A DNA stretch of 64,000 nt. Source: Halichondria panicea. Its lineage: Eukaryota; Porifera; Demospongiae; Suberitida; Halichondriidae. The position numbers and the translations under genes were made by a program. Every line of letters starts with the position of its first letter. Positions within the stretch are counted from its first letter, which is position 1. The stretch lies in the NCBI RefSeq assembly GCF_963675165.1, contig NC_087377.1, positions 9,875,122 through 9,939,121 of the forward strand. Reading direction: 5' to 3'. Positions 44,205 through 55,932 of the stretch are shown piece after piece. Below the pieces are notes generated by a model, which had not been told where the DNA came from, searched no databases, and worked only from the letters and a program-made list of their open reading frames with translations.

Positions 44205-44960
44205 GAAATGCAAGTAAGAGTTTCTATAGCTTCTGTAGTCACATTTTCTGGGTTTTAACTTATGGATTATAATATAAATAATGCTCCGTTCTTGAGTTAT
44301 GTTTATAATTGCAGCCTTTTCAGAAGAACACGTAGCAAAACTTGTCCATGGAGTGCATGTTGCTACTAAACCCTTTACCTGCCATTGACTTGATTTTGCC
44401 TCATAAATGCGTGCCCTGCACTGCGCCCATCAAAAATGTCACAGGCAGTGTACAAAATTACTAAAATCAACCGGGGCCAGCACGTTTCCCTTTGCCTTAT
44501 ACGGCATTTTTAAGGTTTTAGTACCCACCGAGACGTCATTTGGCAAGTAGTTGAGGGTGTTCACCACAGTTTTGGTACCAACCTCATCATGTTCGGATAT
44601 AGGTGTTGTCCTGCAGTTCCAAGAGTACTTCGAGGCTGTCGAAAACCAAGAATCCTCAGCACATTCCGACCATTATTTGCAAAAAGGGTGGGATTTAATT
44701 AGGGTATTGGGTGTGGCTGAGTTGGGTTACTGGGTATAAATGAGGGCCAAAATTAAGGTCAGTGGATGAGAGCTTGAAATTTGGCGAGAATAAAAAAACT
44801 CGGCAGGTATACCATATAATAATAATAGCAGGTATATATAATTTTCGTTGGTTCACATTTTCATGAACCACCCATTTATATTTTAAATGTTCGTATAGCT
44901 TAAGATAATGACGTTGCGGTAGAATAATTTTAATTTTCGTATAAATAGTCCGCTATACGG
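44205..44960. repeat. Intron repeats: family A relic and CCGTATAGCGGG-family relic
   Basis: Positions 44205-44360 keep the 'gcaagtaagagtttctata...cagccttttcagaagaaca' blocks of family A. Positions about 44830-44960 end in 'tagtccgctatacgg', preceded by 'attttcgt' words, a decayed copy of the palindromic family complete at 20976-21174. The 63-codon frames here are not supported. Confidence 0.55.
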
Positions 44961-46337
44961 CCGTCAGTAATGGTTAAACAGAAAACGTATATAATCATGT
45001 AAGTCGGTAAGAGTCTGGCCACTCTAATATAAGTGCCCAACGTACTAGGTTTTTTTATTTTTGTGCGTCACTGGAAAATCAAAACTAATTTTTGTGGTGC
45101 TGCAATTAGAAGAAAGACGGTAGATCAATTCTACATGTATATAGACCACTAGGCTCAAACATCAGCACACAAACAAGTTTAACCAGCGCTGCCTTTGATT
45201 TTTCCTGGGTCCACCCCTGCATGCATGCATGTACTGTCCACTATAGTGAAGGTCAATTATGCTGCGCATGTCCATTAGCAAAGGTCAACTCTCGGGAATT
45301 CCCTGGGCCACCGTACTATTCAGCTCTGTCACATGCATGCAGCTACCATGCATGCATTCTAGCAATGATGTCCTTGCACCCGTACAGCAAGCCGTGTCAT
45401 GTCCGGCTCACCCGGTAACCAACTACACGGTGACGCTCACCTCAAGCACCTCCACCCCCATCATTCGGACAGTGACCACACCCCCTAAAGACAACGTCTC
45501 TATCACAGTGGGGGGTCTGAACGACAACACACTCTACACCTACCAGGTGCACGCTAACAATGCCATTGGAAGTGCAGCCTCAGCAGTGAAAACATTTTGT
45601 AAGTGCCTATATATATTTATTACTAAAATGTATAGGAGCTCTTTATATTGCCTAGCTAAAACGTGTTGCGTCCAAATTTGTAAAATATAATAGATCCAGA
45701 ACTAATTATAATTATACCCCTCCCCCTCCCCCTCAGACACGACTGATGTGCTCAGCGGCACTGCCATGGAGATGAATGAAGGTACACTGTTCCTGCGTTG
45801 TGAGTTTGTCCCCGGATCCAACGCACTTGGTTGTCAGGTGAGAGCATAGTAACAGCTGCAGTTCAAAAGAACGGACAGAAGCATGTCGTGCATGTATTGC
45901 ATTCAGTGCTGCCTAGCTAAACTAGCACTGCTGTAGTTGCCCTGTATATACTACTAGAGACTTAACTTCGTTGTGACCACATATATATATACCGTATGCA
46001 GCGGGAAATTTTCGCTATTTGGCTCGAGAAGCCCTCTGTTCGGGCTAAGTGCTCAGCCCTCGAAAAACATGAAATTTTGCTAGCAAAGGAGGTTGGCCAC
46101 GCGTCATTAATTGTGTGACATTCCTAAGGTCTCTGCTCACGTTACCATAGATACGGAATAGCTGAACATTTTTTTATGGATACTCTTGCTTTGCTAACTT
46201 ATAACACCCGACTAGCTGTACGTGTCTGTTGTCTGGTTGGACCAAGATTAAAGGGTTTTAGTTTAGCGTGCTATATGTAGCGTGCACTGTATACTGGCTG
46301 GCAAGATTCTAGCAAACACTGTATGCACAGTGCATAC

Positions 46338-46945
46338 GATTCCCTCTATTCTGCTACTGCATGGTAACTCGCCAGAATAGAGGGAATCACTGGGGATCGG
46401 GTTGGTTAATGTATACTCAAAGTAGCCAGAGAGATACATAAATGTTGCCTTCAGTCTCCAATGACCGTGCAACACCAGCTAGAAGTTTACATAGAAACTT
46501 ATTGTCAATAAAGCTGTGCCAGCTCAGCAAAAACGTGGTGCACGTGATCGTGTCCAACCTCCTTGGAGATATAGTATAGGCAAGCAAAATGATTCGATGT
46601 CTAAACTGTGGCTTACTGTAGACACAGCTATATAATTATACAGTCTATAGATATGTTGCCTGTTTCCATTCGCATTCAAAAAGTTGAAAGTGAAACGGTT
46701 ATGACTTTCAAAATGCATTCGACAGTATAATTATATTTTCAATTCATACTACAGTATAATTATAGCAACCGTTCTATAGAAGGAGCTAATTGAATTTATC
46801 AGTGCTGTTTAAAGCACCTAACTGCATGATATTGTGCAACTCACCTTCAGTTGGTGGCACACACATGATTGTCTCAGGCTCAGTGCTCCAGACTCCAGCA
46901 TTAGTGCACGTGATGGTGTTGTGTGCAGTCAGTGAGATATAGTAT
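46338..46945 (-). pseudogene. CCP-receptor fragment inside receptor C, opposite strand
   Basis: Positions 46338-46803 duplicate 15733-16198. At about 46945-46842 the minus strand reads NTITCTNAGVWSTEPETIMC, the 3' half of a CCP2 exon (compare 20118-20313 and 56403-56608), and ends at a GTGAGTTG donor. The 5' half is missing. Unlike the other two copies this half-exon has no frameshift, so it preserves the ancestral reading. Confidence 0.65.
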
Positions 46946-47659
46946 AGGCAAGCAAAATAATTCAATCTCTAAACTGTGGCTTAAATCTATATCTTTCGTA
47001 GCTAAATAGGCTTCTCTATATGCCACGCGACGCCCAACTACGCAGATAAGTTAATTACGGCGTCTCTAATACTAGGTGTGGCTTTTGGTAAACCATATTT
47101 CAGCGCTTTGCACCGTCTTTCATTTATAATAGCACCCCTTTCTCCAAACCTGGCAACGCCCTAACAATTTGTCCACTTTCTGTTGTGGGGATCACTATTC
47201 ACTATAGTATAATAGTTATGATCTCTTATCCTATATATAGCTGTTATATATACCATTTCTGGGAAATACATTTTTCATCATGTTGAGGCCTCTATTCCTA
47301 TGAAATTCTGCCAATACTTTAATTACATGTCTGTTTTTTTTCTATAGCATCTGACCTTTATCTACTCCACTACAGATTAAACTGGAGACCCTCACTCGCC
47401 TTGGTAACCTCACTCATTCCCTCTATCGTAGCCAACCAGATGCGGACTCTGTGGACACTGTCATCAACATCACTAACCTCTCCTGTTACGACAAGATGCT
47501 CGTGTTTGATATAGAGTCCGACAACACCACCGGTAACCTAGGCATGCCGGGAGAGTTCCATGTCAGTGGCAACAAGCCGTGTATCGCTCCTTTAAACACA
47601 GAAGGTAACGGTAAGAAAATAAAAATTGGTCCAATATAGAGCTGACTTAAACTATGTAA

Positions 47660-50600
47660 CATGTACCTAACATCATTCATTTTGTATGGTGAAATTAATC
47701 TTTAAGTATTACAAGGACATATAATTATGAGGGTGTACACGCATGTACCGTAATTACGACTCCTCCATAATTTATCCGTACTCAGTTTTATCCTCATCTT
47801 ATATTGTAAGGCAGTTTCCCAATACTCATGCAGCAGACTGAACTATAATTATAGCTATATTTAATAGTGGTTATTTTCGGAAGTCAGACAATTTTTAATG
47901 AGTGATCAGTTTGTGGAATATATTTTCGTTGCTGCATGCACTGTACGTAACGGTAGTCAATGATCGCTTCATTTGTGGGTAAAATATTTGTATTCAGGGA
48001 TTGGATTCAACCACAAAAACTATGAAGCCCCTCAAAAATTATTGTAACGCTTCAACTTCCGTACTATAAAGAAAAATCGACCTGAGAAGGTTGTATCTGA
48101 CCGTTTAGCTATGTTTGTTCAACAATTTTTGTGGAGGATTGCTAACCCTCGAAAACAGCGAAAATTAAGCGCCTTTGGTATACTATTATAATTACTAAAC
48201 GGTTGGATGCAACGTCATTGACAGACCGTATATATAGCGTGAAATTTATTCCACAAAATGTCTTTAGAGGCACTCCACGAAAGTTAAGTGAGCTTTTTGT
48301 GCCGTATATATGTTCTGTGTATAAACTGTCCACTGTTGTGGTCACGGGTCACTTGTATAATTATAGTGCCTTGCAATCCAGCAGCAATGGTTCTGCATTC
48401 CTTGTATCATGCATAACTACATACTTTCATTAAAAAGTGGTTTTTATCCAATATACGTACCAGATTCTCCAGATTCTACTATTGCGGCTATTTGGTGTTA
48501 GTGTGTCTTATTGGTATCGTCTTGATTGCCTTACTCTTACTGAGGAAAAAGCTATCTAGTGAAGAACAAATAGCTGCTCCAATTTACGAGGAAGTAGGTC
48601 TTTCAGGAAATGACATTCAACTCGAGTCCAATGATGCATATGGAAAGGTATACATGTCCACTCATTACGATGTTAACATGCATGTTTTCACAACACCGCA
48701 TGCATGCAGGCTGTTAGATGCTCCAAGGGTATTCAACTACAATCTAACCAGGCTTATGAACTAGCTATATAGTGAGTTATTTTACGTACCTGTATAGATC
48801 TGATAATTATTGTTACTCAGGCTCAATTACAAGCTCATCAAAGGATATGGATTTTAACCAGACGTAGAAAGTCATAATATAGAACTGTTGTAGTAGCTCG
48901 AGATACTAGTTGATTCATACTATAATAACTGAACTCATTGTAGAATCAATTGCAATGATCAATGCCATGCATGCATACAGTATTTGATATAAATATGGCA
49001 CTGCATGCAGATAATGCCAGTATATGAGCACGCAGCACTGCATGTGGTTTACAGTTCAGTAGAGCTCAAAGGAAACTGTCTGGCTTTCATGCAACAAAGT
49101 AGCCACCTTATCAAGAGCATGCGCAATGAGCTATGGCAGGCTATCTAGTGTATAAGAAGTCGAACTACAATACCAAAACTGTGCACAAAGTAACATGACT
49201 CGCACGTGATGAAGTAGTAATCTTCTATAGTAAATGTTAATCGTGGGGGTGTGTTAATTGAACAATGACATCTGATTTTAGCTATGTAGTCGTTTGCGTT
49301 CAACATTCAGAGCTGCTCACTGCACACTGATAGAAGACAATCTCTTCACAAAAATTATCTGAATGGAGACAATAGTCGGGTTGATCCTCCTCTTCACTTG
49401 TACTGTTTTACTCACTGTTAACAAATTCTGTGCGTTACGTAATGTATGCGCAAGCTTGCGCAAATGTCATGAGCAACTCGCAATTGACAGGATGTCACAT
49501 TACTTTGTGCATAGTGTTTGTTTAGAAGTATCAGTAGTTCAACACTCCTCTATACTCTTTCTAATAAGGTCTCAAAAAATACAATTCACTTTTTTTGTAA
49601 ATTCTGAGCACCACTCTGCTTCAATTTCTATAAACTCCCCTGCTGTTGTGCAGCAGATTTTTCCAGCTTCTTGCCAGGAGGATAATTAGTGGTCTGTGGC
49701 CTAGTTTACCATAATTTCTGTTTCATTGGTTGTAGTAACTCGCAAATAATGTTCAGCTTATAAACAATGAATCATGACATACACTCACTCAGAGAGGTAC
49801 TCAAATACAAAACAGCACGTACTTTACTGGTGTATAGATGAACCAGGAACACAGTCGCTTTATAGGACAATGATATTAAACTTATTATGTATCTATAGCT
49901 CATGCTCCTATAATTGTCTACTGAGCATGCATGCACAGTGTTGTGATCTTGTATCCTGAACACATGAGTGAACCTAAAGAATAGTTAACTGTAGCTTTAC
50001 TTATGCTCTCGTAATCCTAGGCATGACGCTATAATACGGTTTTAGCAATGTTTCTTTATTCAGTATCACTCATTTTCAGAAGGTTTTCCAGAGACGCCGA
50101 GACATGTCCATGCATGCACTATATCCATACCACATCACATTATACCAGCAATGAGCTGTGCATTTGCAGGCAATTCGTTGCTTACAATCATTGTACGAAT
50201 TGCCTGAAAGTTAGTATAGTGTAGGTATAGTCTTCTATACGTGTATAAAAAATCACGAAAAAATTTTACTGGCCGTTTTTTGCTTTCAATCTTTCTCGTT
50301 TGTACGAGTACCTATGTCAAAGACAGAAATTGTTCTCGTCAAAGTCAGAAAATTGATCCCTATTATCCCACCATTATTCTCAATACTCGGGAGCTATAGT
50401 ACCTAAGATAAAATCTGCCAAAGCCTACATAGGTGCATGCTTACTATATATATGTAAAGATCAGAAAATAATCAGAAGTCAAAGAGTGTTGTTGAACTGG
50501 CGAGTGTCAATCATACTTTGTTTTAATAACCTGTGATGCATAGTCCCTCTGCTCTGGTATGATCGACAGATGAACCAACTAGAACCTCGGCCAGAAGCTA

Positions 50601-51082
50601 TAGTGCTCGCAATGCATTAGAGAAATAAAGTATTGAGGTGATACTATACGGTAACTGTATTATATGAATGTAAATTAGAGGTACAGTAGAACCTCCATTA
50701 TCCGGCCCTCCATTATCCGGAACCTCCATTATCCGGCTTGGCAGTTTTCTTTTTATCAGATTAAATAATTCAGAAAATGGGTGTGTCCCTCAAATGCGTA
50801 TGCGCGTAGCAGCTGTTACCATGGAGACATGCCTGCTTATCTTTTGTGCTTGCGCAGATAACCATGTGGCACTGCTGTTTATCAATAAAGTGGGTGGATC
50901 AAGGCGTGGTTTATCTATTCGATTATCCGGCATATCCGGCCTGCTTCTGGAACCAAGGTGTCCGGATAATCGAGGTTCTACTGTAATGATAATTATGACT
51001 GAGGCAGATTGATACAAAATAGTACATGCAGTCTTGTACCATGATGTGCTCTAACACTAAGGAATACATTGAAACTCTCAGG
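47660..51082 (+). repeat. Segmental duplication block, copy 3
   Basis: It is collinear with 8660-10685 and 17400-19314 but carries extra sequence: 47856-48335 (including 'gaccgtatatatagcgtga' near 48225, a palindromic-family relic) and the full MITE at 50684-50983. It contains the receptor C membrane/tail exons. Divergence is visibly greater than between copies 1 and 2. Confidence 0.8.
50684..50983. mobile_element. pogo/Tigger-type MITE, 300 bp, TA-flanked
   Basis: Ends CAGTAGAACCTCCATTATCC and 'ggataatcgaggttctactg' are inverted and TA-flanked. The CAGTAGAACCTCGATTATCC consensus is typical of pogo/Tigger elements. The two tail-block copies at 10.44-10.58 and 19.07-19.22 kb retain only its right half. 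A related end lies at about 63196-63262. Confidence 0.8.
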
Positions 51083-51550
51083 ATACTCATCCCATGTACT
51101 CTCCAGGGGTGTACCATGCAGGGGGTACATGGCTGTAGTGTCAGTCTGAAGCCTATCTTTTAAGGACCCTCTCTTTTAAAGAAATTTACTGTGACAAAAA
51201 TTGTGGAAAAGTACAAAAATGTGCGGGTGAAGTTGTAAATGTGGTTTGTCAAGTACAAGCACATCACACAAAATGTACACAGTGCCAATGCACCGCAGGG
51301 ATCAAAGAGTGTTTATTACTTACTACAGAGGTGGATCCAGGAAAAATTGAAGGGGGGCTCCAAACTAACGAGTACACAGTGCAAGTAGTGAAAATCGTGT
51401 GCAGCGCAAATTTTTTGTGGTGATGCCCACTTCTGGTCACACGTTGTGCAGTAAGACTAGGAAAATCCCATTCTCAGCCATTATAGTGTTGTTCCCGGCC
51501 TGTTGATTGTGCATGTTTAACATGTAAACACGTTAGTTTGCGTATGACAC
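51083..51550. other. Insertion specific to duplication copy 3
   Basis: Copy 2 runs directly from 'ctctcaggattg' into 'tataattatgaatacgtatg'. Here 468 bp intervene. They include 'tagtgttgttcccggcctgttga' (51484-51506), one arm of the palindrome at 55526-55579. No coding region is seen. Confidence 0.55.
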
Positions 51551-51906
51551 TTGTATAATTATGAATACGTATGACGGTTCTTGTATGTATATAGTTAAAT
51601 GAACAACATCATTATTGTAAGTGACAATATCAAAAAACAAGCATTGAAATTAAACGATCTAATCAAGTTCTTCTCACATGACCATAATTATATACTTAGG
51701 CCTGGTTGGATTGCATGGGAGGGCGGTCCACCTGAATGTAATACCAAGGATTGAAAAATGCAGACTTATTCGTATACTAGTAAGCTAGCCACTTGTTCAT
51801 AAGCCTGATTACAATCCAGTTAAATGTCTCGTGTTAAAATCACTTTAATCGTATTGTTAATAATTATTATGGGTTATCATTTATTTAACGGGGACATTTT
51901 TCTCAC

Positions 51907-52147
51907 CTGTCCATAAGCGCTATTCGACTCTAGTTGAATGTCTGTTGCAATAGTGGTAATTTCATCGTACAATGGGCTAGCCGTGGCTTTCTGGTTCTCA
52001 CTAGTTTCCATTGAGAGATTTTGCCTCTTTCTCCTGACAATCAATGCCACAACCTGACGAGTACAGTAAAACACACCAGCACACCACCAATACTACCCAC
52101 AGTCACACCAACTATAGGCCCAATTATGGAAACAGCTACAGATGGAG
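51907..52147 (-). pseudogene. CCP-receptor membrane/tail exon relic
   Basis: It is homologous to 19654-19895 (242 nt there, 241 here). One base is missing near 52054 ('cctgacgag' for 'ccaggacgag'), which shifts the frame inside the membrane segment. YDEI, TDIQLESN and AYGQ codons remain. No CCP exons lie upstream: homology ends at about 52275 in unrelated sequence. Confidence 0.75.
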
Positions 52148-52275
52148 CTGCATAAAGGAATGACACAGCTATATAATTATACAACCTATAGATCTGTTGC
52201 CTGTTTCCATTCACATTTAAAAAATTGAAAGTATAAAAAAGTATACGATTTTAACTTTTAAAATGCATTCGACAA

Positions 52276-53228
52276 TAACTTAACATTTTACACTTCACAC
52301 CGTCAAGTAAATTGGAGGAAAGTTCTCCCAAATGAATGGATCCCTCGTTGCCATCAATTATTACTGTTTTATCAAATGCCTTCATTTGATGTACGTGCGA
52401 ATATATACTACAATGTGCCAGTTGATCATCCTCCTCCTCTGTCACAAATTACTGCAATATAACTGACCACAACTATTTATAAATTGGACATTGATAATCA
52501 TGAGCATTATATTCATGGCTAACAGCTATTAATACGTGTCTAATTATAATTATGATGCATGTTATTGCTGCACTTGGTCGAATTTCAATAGAAATGTACA
52601 ACAAAAAATGACATGAGCGGTGAACAATGCATGATTGTTTATAGTCGTGCGAGTGTTAAATTAATGCAGTCATTGGAAATCGATCAACACAAAATTAGGT
52701 TAGGCGACAACATGCAGTACTTAATGTATACTTCAACATTAATTTGATGGCCATACACCTTTCGTTGTTATGTTAGCAAAAAAACCCTGGGCCCATACGG
52801 TATATACCATGCAGTCACTGACATATTTGACCCACTTGAATGTTACAACAGTAATGTCATTCCTTATGAGGGCATTGTACACAGCTTCCTTCACTACGTA
52901 TCCAAAGGAACCGTCTACAACGCAATTGCATTTGGAGTCACAGGATTGTCAGGTTCAACATGTACTTCTATATATACGTACAGGGACACCTTCGTCAATA
53001 AGTACACTTGTTTTTCAGAGTACGTTAAATTAATTAAAGCGATTAGTTAGGGACGTACCCAAGGCGACAGAGGACACTAATACTGCAATCTGATTGTTAA
53101 AGGTAGTGTTCTATCCAACATAGAAAATCATGTAGATCTACTTACTTAGATAATCACTTAGAAAATCATGTAGCAAAGATTAGATAAGTCTGATTGGCTA
53201 GAGACTCATGGTTGCTATGATCTAGACC
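52276..53228. other. Unassigned spacer with two weak exon-like frames
   Basis: The minus frame about 52445-52280 reads TEEEDDQLAHCSIYSHVHQM onward. The plus frame about 52797-52950 (after 'taccatgcag') reads VTDIFDPLECYNSNVIPYEG onward. Both look more protein-like than chance but lack matched splice partners or a known family. They may be pieces of another gene. Confidence 0.25.
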
Positions 53229-53382
53229 AGAGGAGGTACGACAGGCGCGGTGCAGCTCAAGCAATTAGCCTCTGATTGAACAATAATTATCCGCCCACGC
53301 ACAGCCCACGTCGTATGTTTTTGTTGAGAGTAATCAGAGGCTAATTTTACTTGAGCTGCACGGTGCCTGTCGGACCTCCTCT
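53229..53382. mobile_element. Small MITE with ~50-bp inverted ends
   Basis: AGAGGAGGTACGACAGGCGC and 'aagcaattagcctctgatt' on the left are complemented on the right. One end also occurs at about 9686-9735 and 18321-18370 in the tail blocks. Confidence 0.7.
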
Positions 53383-53585
53383 GTATCTAGACACTGTTTA
53401 GGAAGTTTGGAATTCCACATGATTTAGAAGCCCTCAGGGCTAGTAGAACCCTCACTACGTTCGGGATACTACAACCAGCCCTTTGGGCTACAGTGTCTAA
53501 CTATTTATAGACATTCCTTTTTTTGTTAGCGTAATCCCTATTTGGAACTCCCTTCCCTAAATGTTATCAGACAGTAGTCCATTTG
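53383..53585. other. Spacer, no feature seen
   Basis: A degenerate palindromic stretch ('agccctcagggct' near 53430) is present. Nothing else is recognised. Confidence 0.3.
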
Positions 53586-54426
53586 TACGGTGGCCCTGAG
53601 CGTTACTAGCTATTAGTTCACCTTAACTACTTGATAGTTCACCTACCTTAGCTACTTGATAGTTCGCCTACCTTAGCTACTTGATAGTTGACCTACCTTC
53701 GCTGCTTGATAGTTTACCTACCTTAGCTACTTCGCAGTTGACCTTTGAACTGTATGTTAATTCTATTTAATGCTGCTGTAGCCATACTGTACATAGCGAC
53801 TAGAGATCAATATAATGAGAGCTACATATGCACGTATACAGGTACTGAGGATTATCCAACAGCAATACAAGACTAGAGTATCGCACCAGAACCATTGTAT
53901 AGTACAGAATTTAGGAGATATAAACGTGAACAACTTGAACTGCATGTATTGTATTAGTCTGGGGCCAGACCTTTTCTCAGAGGGGGAGGGGGAAGAGAAG
54001 AGAAAGGTCTCTTAATCCTAGCTCTATTTGATTTTGTCCCAAGCTATTAGACTAGCTAGTATTGTGAATAACATGTAACTTCCAAATGAATCAAGTGTGG
54101 TACTCTCCTCTTGCATTGCTGTTACCCATAGGGTAGAACTAACCGGCTGCAGATAATCCTCAGTACCTGTATATATAACTCATTTATATTGAGTCGCATG
54201 GCTACAGCAGCAACATACAGTTCAAAGGTCAACTTCGAAGTAGCTAAGGTAGGTGAACTATCAAGTATAGCTAAGGTTGTTGAACTATCAAGTAAGTAGC
54301 TAAGGTAGGCGAACTATCAAGTTGAACTATCAAGTAGCTAAGGTAGGAAAACTATCAAGTAGCTAAGGTAGGTGAAAACTATCAAGTAGCTAAGGTGAAC
54401 TACTAGTAGCGCTCAGGGCCACCGTA
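53586..54426. mobile_element. Transposon with inverted tandem-repeat arms, 841 bp
   Basis: Inverted ends TACGGTGGCCCTGAGCG and complement are flanked by CATTTG on both sides (53580-53585 and 54427-54432), a 6-bp target duplication. Each arm is an array of about five copies of a ~26-29-bp unit ('tagctacttgatagttcacct'). The arrays are inverted relative to each other. The ~450-bp centre lacks a transposase. The superfamily is uncertain; 6-bp duplications are unusual and would fit, for example, Dada-like elements. Confidence 0.75.
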
Positions 54427-54432
54427 CATTTG

Positions 54433-55434
54433 CTTTCAAATTATCCTTGTCATAACATAATTTTTCAGCTTCTTGTATCAAGCACATTTAACCTTTTTTT
54501 GTTGCTGTTGGGGATTGACTTCATTATTAGCTTCATTTATAGGTATCTTGTCAGTCCTGTATGCTTCCTTTTGCATCGAACATTCATAAAGAAAAAACTA
54601 AGCTGCTTAGTAGACTATTGTAGTGCCGTGTACATAAATGGCTTGCTTCTTTGTCTTTCAAAATAATCTATGTCCAGAAGGACTATCTCTTAGTGTACAA
54701 CTCATGCAGTCCTACATGTAGCCTCGGTCCCAGGCCGATTTTTTTTTAATAGAACAAAGTTGAAAAATAGGCGACCTAGCGTTCAATTGGAGACGGATCG
54801 GCCTGGGGTCGAGGCTATCCAATATCAACATTGACAAGTTGCTCCTTTGTTGTTGTACGATTTGACCGGTAAAGGGATATAGTATCTAGTGTCAGAAGAA
54901 AATTCAGACATTGTGTCTGTTTGTCATGAATCATCATACGGAGAGCATTATAACACAGCATAATTATACTGACCATGTTCAATTGATAATCAATGGGGGG
55001 GGACCCATAGCAGCTTAAGTTAAAATTTCTCTGAACTTCCTCTTTTCAACCAATGAACATAATTATCTCAGATGTTTGCAAGTACATTTCAGTGTTCGTA
55101 GCTAAATATGATGTTAAATATGTTGACACCACTGCATGTACATCACACACACCCTCTGCAGGGTCAGAATCTAAACCCCCATATTTTTTGGCTACACATG
55201 CACCCCCTATTACATGCAAGTGCATCACAGTAGATCTAGTTTAATACATATGTTATAGTTGTGACACATGCACGAGTGCCACATGGGATATATTATTGGC
55301 TCAGTAGTGACTTAGGCCCGAGGGCCGCAGGCCTCGAGGGAAGGGGGGAAGGATCACCCCTACCCCAATAATGATTATAATTATATATGACTGCTATAAT
55401 TATAAGTAAAATTGCTATGGTGACTAGTGATTAT
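54433..55434. repeat. Spacer with one family G hairpin element
   Basis: 'tagcctcggtcccaggccga' at 54719 and 'tcggcctggggtcgaggcta' at 54807-54826 are the inverted ends of a 108-bp family G-like element. The rest (54827-55434) holds no gene. A GC-rich patch lies at 55315-55370. Confidence 0.5.
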
Positions 55435-55579
55435 CTTTGTATGGACCTGTTCCTTTTTGAATCTTATACAAGCTGTTAATTCCTTTTTGATAAGATTCAA
55501 AAAGGAACAGGTCCATACAAAGAATCAACAGGCCGGGAACAACACTACTATAGTATAGTGTTGTTCCCGGCCTGTTGAC
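55435..55579. repeat. Two adjacent near-perfect palindromes
   Basis: Palindrome 1 (about 55435-55524) has arms 'ctttgtatggacctgttcct...gaatctta' of ~33 bp around a 22-nt loop. Palindrome 2 (55526-55579) has 27-bp arms 'tcaacaggccgggaacaaca...' with almost no loop. One arm of palindrome 2 is also present at 51484-51506. Confidence 0.8.
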
Positions 55580-55932
55580 GATTTAACCATGCATACATAA
55601 AACAAACTATAACTGTGTTTGCATGATAATGCAAACATCATCCTAAGCTCACAACAGACAATGTGACTATCAAAACAAGCATTGAAATGCAAACAATCAA
55701 GTTTTTCTCACTTGACCATAATTATATTCATAAGCTTGGTTGGATTGCATGGGAGGGCGGATCACCTGAATGTAATTCCATACTTATATTCGTATATTTG
55801 TATTATATAAGTTATACTTGTTCATAATATAAGCCTGATTAGAATCCAGTTGAATATCTCGTGTTAAAGTCATACTGGCAATCTTAATCATGTATGGGGT
55901 TATGGGATTCTTCATTTGATTAGGGGTCTCAC
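55580..55932 (-). repeat. 3' flank of receptor D, part of segmental duplication 2
   Basis: Collinear with 19315-19650 and 51551-51900 (shared 'ttgcatgggagggcggatca', 'tcgtgttaaa'). A tail-exon-like piece (about 55880-55830, minus) reads DIQLDSNQAY, the only open copy of this motif in the three flanks. Confidence 0.6.

Larger units (their letters stand above)
42232..48501 (+). pseudogene. Receptor C: damaged paralog of E, possibly now a soluble protein
   Basis: Exons: 42232-42331 (signal MEFGYCKAAVSKTLTM...), 42434-42769 (Ig-like, AVWEFGTYYF, DTDMACG), 42824 to about 42959 (Fn3, dead), 43860-43945 and 45388-45598 (split Fn3), 45737-45837 and 47376-47604 (Cys module: LRCEFVPGSNALGC, LSCYDKMLVFDIE, KPCIAP), 48464-48647 (membrane exon). 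In the Fn3 exon TCG has become TAG, ~140 bp are deleted, and the donor GCAG|GTGTGT is lost. The membrane exon lacks 25 nt found in receptor A, giving a stop at 48499-48501 before the membrane segment. Skipping the dead Fn3 exon keeps phase 1, leaving a 366-residue secreted Ig/Fn3/Cys protein. The tail exons downstream (48710 onward) also carry an 8-nt insertion and a 5-nt deletion. Pseudogene or soluble receptor: transcripts would decide. Confidence 0.7.

Noticed and set aside
53620-54400. Regularly spaced ~28-bp repeats resembling a CRISPR array
   Set aside because: Units are contiguous without unique spacers, the two arrays are mirror images within inverted transposon ends, and the DNA is animal nuclear.
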